From positions 8,689,962 through 8,753,961 of the forward strand of contig NC_067208.1 in assembly GCF_026262505.1 (NCBI RefSeq): a DNA stretch of 64,000 nucleotides, written 5' to 3'. This stretch comes from Trichomonas vaginalis G3. Lineage: Eukaryota > Parabasalia > Trichomonadida > Trichomonadidae. Below the pieces are notes generated by a model. That model did not search any database, was not told the origin of the DNA, and was given only the letters and a program-made list of their open reading frames with translations. Positions 30,053 through 38,487 of the stretch are shown piece after piece (within the stretch, counting starts at the first letter, position 1; each line of letters opens with the position of its first letter). The position numbers and the translations under genes were made by a program.

Positions 30053-33007
30053 TTTTATCCATCTCCTTTATCTTCATCATAGAAACACTGAACAGAGTCA
30101 GGAAACATTTCATTAGCGGTTAAAGCAATAACATCTTGCTTCACGCCTTTCATTCTGCAGTGAAATGCAACTTCATTTAAATCATTCGTGAGTAAGTCTA
30201 TGTAAGTCTTCTTTCCACAAAATATTGACCTGTATGCTAAACTTTGTTTATCTTTTGTGATTTCTGCAAAGTCGCTATGAAATTGACCAAGGTTTTTACC
30301 AATGAGAATTCTTCCATAACGTTTCTCAAACTCTTCAGCTAAACGAGGGATATCTTCATTGTAGAGATGCATACTGTCCGTATCGCTATAAAAGATGTCC
30401 ATTCCTAAGTCCTCGGTAGTACATAATACTTCACACATTATTCTCTTCGACATAGACAGAATGTTAACACCAAGTGGACAGAAGTTAAAGTGTCTGCAAA
30501 TACTTTTCGTTAGCTTGAAAATAGTTTTATCTGAACCATCCAAACCTTCGAACTTCACTATATGGTTGTAGTTTCTGATGGCATATCTTATAGCATCGTT
30601 GTCATTTACTATGGTTATTTTTGACTCAATAGGAGAAAGAATAGTTTTGCCATAAATACTGTTCAGAATGAGCTTTATATTTTCTTGCAAAGGATTTCCT
30701 TCTTTCTTATACTTTAACCTTAACTCAAACAACTTCTTTACTTCATCTCTTATTCTAATATCTCTGTTTCCATCGTAATAGTATCCTTGCAACACTTCAC
30801 ATTTGACACCTTGATATTTTATGAGGTCTTGTAATGTTATATGGTCAACATACATTAAACAGCAAGTGTTTGAACTTCTGGGAACGTTAAGTTCTGGATT
30901 TAGTTCAGGGTCACAAACTATTAAAGGAAAGTGTCTATGTATTCCAATCTCTGTTATCTTAATGAGAACAAAGAAGCCAGACATAAACTTTTCACCAATG
31001 GGTTCCTTTTGGTCGTCATCGAATAAATGTTTCATGAGATACTCTGTGCTTAACATTTCTTTCTTCATAACCTTTGGAATACCTTCTAAAGTATAAAGTC
31101 TTGCTATAGCTGATGGATATAATGAAACAGCGTCGAAATCAGCAATGAGTTTCTTTTCGCTCTTTTTTTTTTCATGTTATCTGACAGCATACATCTTCCA
31201 CCGTGAATACAGCGTGAAATAAACTCTCTTGGTTTATTTGAGAGGTCATATAAATTTCCATTCGGGAAGTACACTCTGTTCTCAAATAATTTGTTAGCAA
31301 TTGAACAAATGCTAACGTAATCATAAACGTTTAAATCAAACTCTTTCAATATATCATTTCTGAACTTAACAAAACCTTCTCTTAAAATTCTTACATCTTG
31401 TTTGCAATAGAATGTACTATACTTTTCTAAATCGAAGTGGTTCTCATCTATTCTGCAGTTTTCGATTAAATCTATGTTTTTCATGAATGTATCCGCATCC
31501 TGGATAAACTTACACGCTTCAGAAATGACACCAGTTCTGTTGTCATTTGCTAACAAAACACTGCTGTAGTAGTTGTATGGAAATACTTCTTTCGGTCCTG
31601 TTTGTAAGTTAAACATAGCAGGAAATAGTTTAAGCTTCTTATTTATAACACTGTAAGAGTCTTTTATAATAATTGCCCTTCCTTTATATAAGCCAGTTAT
31701 TTGCATTGTTCGTGAACCTTTAATGATGGGAGTTCCTTTCACTTCTGTCATGTGTCTTAAGATGAAGTTTATATCATAACTGAGGTTATGGAAATATATT
31801 AAACTCTTGTCAGGAAGTCGCTCCAAAAATTCTGTTGCACAGTTCTGACCCCAAATGCTTTCACTCACTGAACCATCTTCATTGTCATAACAGATGTTAA
31901 AAGCTTTATGAAAGCCATCGGTACTGCACTCAAAGTCAGCAAAGAAAACGTGCTCAGGAATGAACTTACATTTAGCTTTATTTACTTCTTTTGACTCGGC
32001 TTTCTTCTTCAGTTGTACACAATACTTTGGAGCATATGTCAAATCTTTAAATGGTGCAAGGTTCTGTTTATATAAGTCAGTCGTATATGTGAAAAGTTCT
32101 CCATAAGAAATAGGTTCGAAATATTTGCACTCCCACAATGTTTTCATAACATCCCATAACGGTGTTGTTCTATCATAACGAACTACATATTTGTTCTCTC
32201 TCTTTGTATAAATCTTCATCTGTTTCTCAATGTTCATTCCACCACAAGCTTTGAGAATTTCTTTATAATTTATGATAAAATATGTTGTCATAGGTAATCT
32301 TTCATTTAGCATGTAATGGTCTTCAACAAGAAGTAAGTCAATAGTTCGAACAGTTTTACATTCTTTTGGTATATATCTCTTTATTTCATTATGTCTTGAG
32401 TCATTGAAGTAACCAATGGTAACATTAAATGCTATACCTGTTGCGTCAGAAATTTCTTGTACTTTACTTTGAGGAAAGTCTCTAACACGAATGACTTCTC
32501 TCATGTGGTCAATAGTTTCTTCATTTACTCCAGCCTGAATGCAAGCATAAACGAAGCAGTTATCTTCTGTCATAAGTGTTGCAGTTCTTTTGTTCAGTTC
32601 ATTGAAGATTTGGTAGCGTTCAAGATTTATAGGTAATGTGCAAAGATACTTCCAGAACTGACCGCTTCTCCTCTTATAAAACTTCTTTTCACCATTATCT
32701 TTCCAAAAGCTTTCTATAAGTGCTGGGTTTCCTGTTTGCTTAAGAGCTTCCAAAATGGCTTTCTGGTCATTTGTCAGTGTGCTTTCAACTCTATATGGTC
32801 TCTTTTTTGGTTTGCCTTTCTTTACATCTGACATCGTTAAGCCTTCATATTCTGTTAAATCATACATCTTTATTTCAGTAAGATTCTTTATGTTTGTCAA
32901 GAAGAAGTCATAGTGCATTTCAACAATACCTGCAGCATTTGCATCTATCTCTGATATAAAGTTCTCCTTCAAGAGCTGATGTAGTAATGTTCCAATATTA
33001 TTGAGGT

Positions 33008-33658
33008 TTAACGTAGAACATTCATACTTTCACCAAGTTTATAACATACCATCCATCTTTGTTGGGAGTTTATTTTAATCTTCTCTAAGAGTCTCATGAA
33101 AACCTTACCGAAATGTTTGTGTAAGTAGTCTCTGTTTGGTTCATCTAAAGCTTCGATGTTAAAGTCAATGAGTCTATTGCCTGTCTTAACATTCCTCTTC
33201 CTATTCTCTTCATCTTTCTTTAACCATCTCTCACCTTCTTTTGGTTTGTCGTCAATGGAACGAAGGACATCGTTAGCTTTGCGAACTTGTTCTATAGCAC
33301 TTTTAAACATCTCTCTTCTCTGTTGTTTCAGTGTGTCGTCTCTTCTTCTTGTTTCACCAACGTTTGCATTTGTTATGTCAAACATTTCTCTTCTTACTTC
33401 ATGAGGTACTGAACGTCTATGATATAAGTCAATAGCAACGTCATTTAAAGGAAATGCTCTTGCATGGACTTCGTCCTCGCCGCGTTGCGGCTTTATGAAC
33501 TCATGAATTCTATCATAACTTATAGCACCATTATAGTCATTGAGGATGTCAGCGAGTGCTTTTTTGTTTGTTGCGTAATGCTTTGCAACATCTATGTTAG
33601 CTTCTGTAAGAAGTTGTTTTATTTCCGAGTGTTCTAACTTAGACAACTTCCGATACAT
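33008..33658 (-). CDS. Gene upstream of polymerase, P2
   Basis: 216 residues: N-terminal helical module LEHSEIKQLLTEANIDVAKH, shared with P1 16203-16523, a basic Arg/Lys-rich middle (RRREMF-like, KKDEENRKRNVKTGNR) and a helical end. It could be the N-terminal part of the polymerase gene or a separate accessory gene. A terminal protein role is possible by position. Confidence 0.5.
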   Translation of the reverse strand: MYRKLSKLEHSEIKQLLTEANIDVAKHYATNKKALADILNDYNGAISYDRIHEFIKPQRGEDEVHARAFPLNDVAIDLYHRRSVPHEVRREMFDITNANVGETRRRDDTLKQQRREMFKSAIEQVRKANDVLRSIDDKPKEGERWLKKDEENRKRNVKTGNRLIDFNIEALDEPNRDYLHKHFGKVFMRLLEKIKINSQQRWMVCYKLGESMNVLR

Positions 33659-33749
33659 CTTTAGTAGGAAATAAAAAAATATTTTTTGAAAAAATATAGA
33701 TTAGATTTTTTTAAGTTATTTTTCAAAATAATTTAATATTTTTATTTTA

Positions 33750-34222
33750 ATGAAACACATGCAAGATTGCAAGTTCTTTTCATACAATGCTCTCGCTACT
33801 GCCATCAGAAATGAGTTCAATAATGCTTCAAATGTTAATGTTATCTTTAACAAAAGTTTGTGAAAGAATCTAAGTTTGGTCAGTATGTCAGACCATTAGC
33901 TATCGTCATTGACCGCAAACGTTATACTTCACAAGAGTTAGCAGTAGTTTTGAAACAAAAGAGTTTCTTCGTGAATGTCAAAGATACTCATTATACTGTC
34001 ATAAAGAACTCTAACGTTGACTTCTTCAGTATTGCTTTAAATCTTTCCGAACAGAAAGAATATAAGAAAGGTGAAACAAATGTGAAATATTATCCTTCAT
34101 CTCTGAAGACAATAACGAACAAAGATGTTATACAGAAATTCTTACCAAAGGTTGAGGAAGCTTCTATTGACATTGACGAAGGAAGTGAAATGGTTGAAGA
34201 AATTGACCCCGAAGCTTTATAA
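33750..34222 (+). pseudogene. Unknown P2 gene, broken
   Basis: Starts MKHMQDCKFFSYNALATAIR, preceded by ATTTTTATTTTA. The larger open part has IVIDRKRYTSQELAVVLKQ and an acidic end VEEIDPEAL. Broken, about one break. No family recognised. Divergent from the gene at 33008-33658. Confidence 0.5.
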
Positions 34223-34262
34223 GAAAATTTATTTTTGGTTAGTCTTCATATGGATATTTTAC

Positions 34263-34382
34263 AACAATTAAATGGTAAAAACAAAATAAACTTGACAATC
34301 AGACGATTCTCTCTTCGTCAATTATGTTCGACATGGAGCGTTTATGGAAACAATTAAATGGTAAAAACAAAATAAACTTGAC
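34263..34382 (+). repeat. 34 bp direct repeat pair
   Basis: AACAATTAAATGGTAAAAAC and the following 14 bases occur at 34263-34296 and 34349-34382, 86 bases apart, in a gene-poor gap. A 35-codon reading frame from 34251 spans the first copy but is not convincing. Confidence 0.6.
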
Positions 34383-34450
34383 GAAGGGTTTTGTTTTTTA
34401 TCGTGGTTTTCTCCACTATGGTCCTAACGTGGCACCCGACGAGATTTTTT

Positions 34451-34759
34451 TCATTCTTCCTCTTTGAAGTTGTCGAAATATTCTGTTATTTTTTCCTTCA
34501 GTAATGTTAAGTCTTCTTTGAATGTAAGTATTGTGCAACCTTTGATGTCATAGTGTGTTTGAGGAAGAGTATTTTTGACAATTTCCTTTATTTGCTCATT
34601 CGGTGTCATTGAAATCGGTAAGTTTTCACGATAGAACCAGTTTCTGTCAGATTTATATATTTTAGCGAGGTCATAAAAGCTCTTGTTGTTTCTTCTGACT
34701 AAATGTAACATAACCATATCTTTATCTTCTTCTTTCTCCAACTCTTCAGTGTAAATCAT
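34451..34759 (-). CDS. Small acidic P2 protein
   Basis: 102 residues, starts MIYTEELEKEEDKDMVMLHL, with a central NNKSFYDLAKIYKSDRNWFY segment and a helical acidic tail. Its ATG overlaps the stop of the KilA-N gene upstream (ATGA), so the two are probably co-expressed. Unrecognised; some KilA-N proteins carry such C-terminal extensions. Confidence 0.55.
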   Translation of the reverse strand: MIYTEELEKEEDKDMVMLHLVRRNNKSFYDLAKIYKSDRNWFYRENLPISMTPNEQIKEIVKNTLPQTHYDIKGCTILTFKEDLTLLKEKITEYFDNFKEEE

Positions 34760-35277
34760 ATACTTATAACTCTTTTCCTTTCCTTTTGGTACTGAACGTG
34801 GTATTCTTTTCTGTATGCTTTTGTCTTTGGATTCAATGACTTCATCTTTTGCTTGAAGTTCTTTTCCATCTCTCCACGTTCTGCTTTATATAGTTCATCT
34901 AACATCATGAAAATATAACAAGCATAACGAGGTGAAGTCCACATTGCTACAGCGTTTACTAAAAGTCTATGAACATAATAACCTTTCAAACCAGGAGCCA
35001 AATTCTTGCGATTTTCGTACGGAATCTCTTCCCTCGGTTTTCCGAGGGAAGCAATCATATGAGGAAATTCTTCTAAAAGTTCTTTTGTCTGTTGGTTTTC
35101 AAACCAATGATATGCTTGCTTTGTAGAACGAAGAGCATTCATTATACTTTGCATTTGGTACATGTCATCTTTGACTGAACGAATGAGACGTAACTGTTTG
35201 TTATACTGTATGTATTCATATTCTTCATTTATAGCTTCATGAACGATAGCAGTTGTTGTGTTCTCTGATGTTGACAT
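34756..35277 (-). CDS. KilA-N domain protein, P2
   Basis: 173 residues. Signature region GLKGYYVHRLLVNAVAMWTS followed by PRYACYIFMMLDEL is the second half of a KilA-N domain. The N-terminal part is helical. The Lys-rich C-terminus (FKQKMKSLNPKTKAYRKEY) may bind DNA. Leader and start resemble those of the next gene and of the P1 KilA-N gene at 1-504. Confidence 0.75.
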   Translation of the reverse strand: MSTSENTTTAIVHEAINEEYEYIQYNKQLRLIRSVKDDMYQMQSIMNALRSTKQAYHWFENQQTKELLEEFPHMIASLGKPREEIPYENRKNLAPGLKGYYVHRLLVNAVAMWTSPRYACYIFMMLDELYKAERGEMEKNFKQKMKSLNPKTKAYRKEYHVQYQKERKRVISI

Positions 35278-35325
35278 TACTGTCTTTACATATGAGATAA
35301 AAATTTTGTTAGGAAAAAAATTAGT
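35278..35325 (-). promoter_or_regulatory. Conserved KilA-N leader
   Basis: Nearly identical to 35978-36022: a T-rich box, then ATGTAAAGACAGTAATGTC at the start codon. Forty-odd identical bases before two different genes suggest duplication of the regulatory region. Confidence 0.6.
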
Positions 35326-35365
35326 GTTATTTTCTGACTTTCACAAAAGACCAAAAATAAACGCT

Positions 35366-35977
35366 TTACATGTATTTTTCAGCAACTTCGTCAAATAATT
35401 TTATAGCTTTATCTATCTCATCTACTTCAAACGTTTGTTTACCTTTCATGGGAGCACCATACATTTTCTCAAACTTTTCGAGTAGTTCTGTTTCTGCAGC
35501 TCTCATATCATTAACGAACACAACCTTGACTCTATTGACTGTAGAGTCATATCTTTGAGTTATATTATATGTTCTTCCTATCTTATATCTCTTTGTATTG
35601 AAGTCCTTCGGTTTCTGAACGATGTAAAGTAAGCCTTCACTGCAACGTTCCATATTGAATGAGCCATAAGTTATGAAGTTATATCCAACAACCGGGTCAA
35701 TCCATAGAAGAATTATTGGTATAAGACTTTTGTCAATGAGATATGCTATAGTTCCATAGAATCTTACTGATATCATAAGCTCGGGATTTCTTGCCAAAAT
35801 TTTCTGAGTAGAAGCAATTCTAACCCAGTCCTTTGTTATCTTTCCAGATGGTGTTATAATGTCTGACAAAGAATATTTGTTGTATTTCTTACAGTATCTT
35901 ACGTTTAAATCACCAATTCTAACCACTTTGGTGTCATTGTCAATCTTTCTAACTGTTTCAAACTCAATGTTTGACAT
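35366..35977 (-). CDS. KilA-N-like plus GIY-YIG (T5orf172-type) protein
   Basis: 203 residues from ATG 35977 (MSNIEFETVRKIDN), chosen because the conserved leader ends there. The N-terminal half, with WVRIASTQKILARNPELMIS and LIPIILLWIDPVVGYNF, resembles KilA-N. The C-terminal half, GLLYIVQKPKD, YKIGRTYNITQRY and AAETELLEKF, is the T5orf172/GIY-YIG type nuclease fold (G-L-Y-I-V, then K-I-G-R-T). Such fusions are known in large viruses and phages. It may be a regulator or a nuclease that acts on competing DNA. Confidence 0.75.
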   Translation of the reverse strand: MSNIEFETVRKIDNDTKVVRIGDLNVRYCKKYNKYSLSDIITPSGKITKDWVRIASTQKILARNPELMISVRFYGTIAYLIDKSLIPIILLWIDPVVGYNFITYGSFNMERCSEGLLYIVQKPKDFNTKRYKIGRTYNITQRYDSTVNRVKVVFVNDMRAAETELLEKFEKMYGAPMKGKQTFEVDEIDKAIKLFDEVAEKYM

Positions 35978-36022
35978 TACTGTCTTTACATACAAGATAA
36001 AAATTTTGTTAGGAAAAAAATT
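35978..36022 (-). promoter_or_regulatory. Conserved KilA-N leader, second copy
   Basis: Matches 35278-35325 with one or two differences; see that entry. Confidence 0.6.
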
Positions 36023-36026
36023 ATCA

Positions 36027-36089
36027 TGACTTCATCGTTAATTCATCGTTAATGCTTCGTTAATGCTTCGTTAATGCTTCGTAATGACC
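36027..36089. repeat. GTTAATGCTTC short repeats
   Basis: Four to five copies of CGTTAATGCTT(C) or close variants in the gap before the flanked gene cassette. Confidence 0.5.
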
Positions 36090-37256
36090 CCAAAAATAAT
36101 GTTTAGGTGAAGAGGTGAGAGTTCACCCGATTTTTCACCTGTTTTTTCACAAGCGTTTTACATGAATTGTACGATGTATATTTGAAATCCTAAACAATTT
36201 CGTAGCTTCTATTTCTTCTTTTAGTACATCGAATGTTTTAATCGTGCCGAAAGTTTCTTTATACTTCTTCTTGACGTCAGACAGAAGGAAATCTTCTGCT
36301 GTTGGATAGTTTTTATTAAGAAATGTCAACATATCCATTTTATCTTCTGCTGGCTTTTCTGCTTCTTTCTTTAAGTCTGCATAGTCGTTTCGCATTCTTT
36401 CTATCTCTTTGACTGAGTAGTTATATTTCCTCATTGCTGCTTTACATTTTGAACATTGCGGCATCGTTTTTGCGTTATACATTGAAACATTACCAGCTAA
36501 AACAACTAAAGCGTCAATTGCTCTCTTCATCTCAAACATAGCGGGTCTTATTTGTTGGTTCCATACGTTGCCTCTTCTATCTTCATCTCTTATCTGCCAT
36601 ACACATTTTGCAACTAATGAAACAAAGTTATCGTATGTCTTAAATTCTTCGGATTTGTAAAGGTCAGAAATATTTTTATAAACCATGTCGCAATCTTTGT
36701 CCATAACTTTATGGTTGCAATGAAAACCAAGGAATTCATAATTTACCTTTCGTATGAACTTCTTTATTTCTACTGAGTCAGTTGGTTTCACTTCTATTTC
36801 ATCGAATTCATGAATAGTGAGCTTTTGTTGTTGGATTTCAGGCAATTTGGGTAAATGGTCAATAATGTCCTGCATGTCATAAAGATATTCTTCATTTTCT
36901 TCATCCTGTGCGGTACAGTCTAAATTACTTGTTAAAAGTTCCTGCTTAATTTTTTGTATTTCTGTTTCGAAAGTAAATGAAGAAGGAATGAAGTTTTTCA
37001 TTTCTACTAACATTGACGTAGGATTCATGACTAACGAGTTTGGTGCTGTTGTGGACAGAGTCCTGCCGTTCGCAGCTTGAATTGTTGCTGTGTCGATTGC
37101 CGAAATCATATCTTTTATACAAAATAAAAAAATAAATAAAAATAAAACTAACTTTATTTTTTCTATCTTAAGGAAATTCATGAAAATTCACGAGGGTGAA
37201 AAAACAGGTGAAAAACGAGGTGAAATCTCACCTCTTCACCTAAACATTATTTTTGG
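36090..37256. repeat. Gene cassette flanked by 61 bp inverted repeats
   Basis: 36090-36150 and 37196-37256 are reverse complements apart from a few mismatches, each rich in GGTGAA/TTCACC words. They bracket exactly one gene (36147-37109). A related block is at 45973-46012. Confidence 0.7.
36147..37109 (-). CDS. Unknown cassette protein with Cys-rich segment
   Basis: 320 residues. The start is taken as the ATG at 37109 (MISAIDTATIQAANGRTLST). Upstream codons that look like a hydrophobic leader are just the T-rich promoter box read through. Contains acidic and helical stretches, HCNHKVMDKDC and MPQCSKCKAAMRKY, the latter a possible metal-binding CxxC. The C-terminus is basic. Not recognised. 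The gene is enclosed in 61 bp inverted repeats, which suggests a moved cassette. Confidence 0.6.
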   Translation of the reverse strand: MISAIDTATIQAANGRTLSTTAPNSLVMNPTSMLVEMKNFIPSSFTFETEIQKIKQELLTSNLDCTAQDEENEEYLYDMQDIIDHLPKLPEIQQQKLTIHEFDEIEVKPTDSVEIKKFIRKVNYEFLGFHCNHKVMDKDCDMVYKNISDLYKSEEFKTYDNFVSLVAKCVWQIRDEDRRGNVWNQQIRPAMFEMKRAIDALVVLAGNVSMYNAKTMPQCSKCKAAMRKYNYSVKEIERMRNDYADLKKEAEKPAEDKMDMLTFLNKNYPTAEDFLLSDVKKKYKETFGTIKTFDVLKEEIEATKLFRISNIHRTIHVKRL

Positions 37257-37329
37257 TGTAAATAAATGGTACCATTAATGATATCATGACTGTTCTCATT
37301 CATGTCTGATTTACATCTAATGAAAAAGT

Positions 37330-38430
37330 TTAGAAGAATTTTCTTATTCTTTCTGGCTTATTTTTGTCTTTCCAGTACTCCCGCTCTAATGGTCCCAGAT
37401 GTGTTGGCTTTGACTCTCTCAAGTTCTTAGATGGTATAACATCTTCAACGCCTCCTTCATATCTTACTTTATAAGTGTCATCGTTTATGTTGTAGCCAAG
37501 TATTTCAATAACCACTCCTCGCTTTGCTTCGCCAATGGTTTCAGCAAGTTTGCCATTACTACTTTCAACTAATTTATGACGAGGATAAAACGCAATGGAG
37601 TCGTCGGCAGCTTTTATAAGATATCCATTACCTTGCGTAGAGTCTACGATATAATAGTTTCTACTTAACCTTAAACGTTTCTTTGTCAACGGTTTGTCGT
37701 CAAGAACTACACGAACTTTTGTACCAGGAATGAGGGTAAATTGTGTTGAATTTCTGATATTTTGTGTTTGACTTCGTTTCTTTTGTATATACTTTTCTTC
37801 TTGTTGTTGTGTCATTGAATTTGGTGTATGTCCTGTTGTAGAATGTGTTGAGGAATTATATACTTCGAGAAAGTGTTTCATTGTTTCTTCGGTAAAGTCT
37901 CGCTCTTGGTTTAAATCTCTGAGCGTTCTTATGAAGCGGTTTATGATGCCGAGTATGTTATGGTTATGGTCTTCAGTAGTGTAGTGAGTTATGTTATGCT
38001 TAATGAGAAATTCTGTGATTTCATTACTGAGGTATGCACCGTCTTGGTCTGATGTTAATGAAGTGGGATGATGTTCTGCCACGAACGTCTGCAAAACTCT
38101 TAAAACTTCATGAGTTCCTTTATTCCTCATTGGATATGCATATGCTTTGCGAGTGTTTAACATTAATGAAGATGAGGAATGGTTTATGTCCTCCTTTTCT
38201 GCTTTGAATGAGAGTGTCAAATTGGTATGCGTCAGGAGCGTTGGAGTAAATTGGTAAAAAGTAGTCGTAAGGGTTTATTTTTTGTTTGATGTACAACATT
38301 TTTGTCAAAGAACCTTTTCACTTCAGCTCTGTTAGTAAATCCCCAACTCTTTGCAGCTTCATTGAACTTCTTAACTGACCTCCATGGATGTTGTTTCGAA
38401 TACTTCTTTCAAGCTCATTATTGTTAAAGT
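37330..38430 (-). pseudogene. Retroviral-type integrase with chromodomain-like tail, P2
   Basis: The RVE integrase of Polintons. Visible are TSDQDGAYLSNEITEFL, with the second catalytic Asp, and an ISRFIRTLRD-like helix further on. The C-terminal part has a VIEILGYNINDDTYKVRYEG module typical of chromo/Tudor-like tails. It would insert the element into host DNA. The gene is broken, about three breaks. Confidence 0.75.
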
Positions 38431-38456
38431 TAAAGATTTTATTCAAGACGGTAAGC

Positions 38457-38482
38457 CTTGACCCAAAGGGTCTAGGCTCAAG
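38457..38482 (-). terminator. Imperfect hairpin after the P2 fibre gene
   Basis: Same structure as at 828-852 behind the P1 fibre, so it may be a shared 3-prime signal. Confidence 0.35.
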
Positions 38483-38487
38483 TGCGT

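Larger units (their letters stand above)
24501..32972 (-). pseudogene. polB: Protein-primed DNA polymerase, P2, split by a 5.3 kb insertion
   Basis: Family B polymerase of the protein-primed type. The N-terminal region holds an OTU-like pair of motifs, EDNCFVYACIQAG and LLLVEDHYMLNE. Exonuclease motifs follow: FFADFECSTDG, YFHNLSYDINFILRH and YCKQDVRIL. Polymerase motifs B (LILNSIYGKT) and C (YSDTDSMHLY) are visible. The foldback-like element at 24714-30052 lies within its 3-prime part, and the last stretch (24501-24713) is on the far side. The gene is otherwise broken about once. It would replicate P2. Confidence 0.85.

Noticed and set aside
36147-37181. Hydrophobic leader peptide (MNFLKIEKIKLVLFLFIFLF) on the P2 cassette protein
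   Set aside because: It is the T-rich promoter box translated; the ATG at 37109 follows the usual element start layout.
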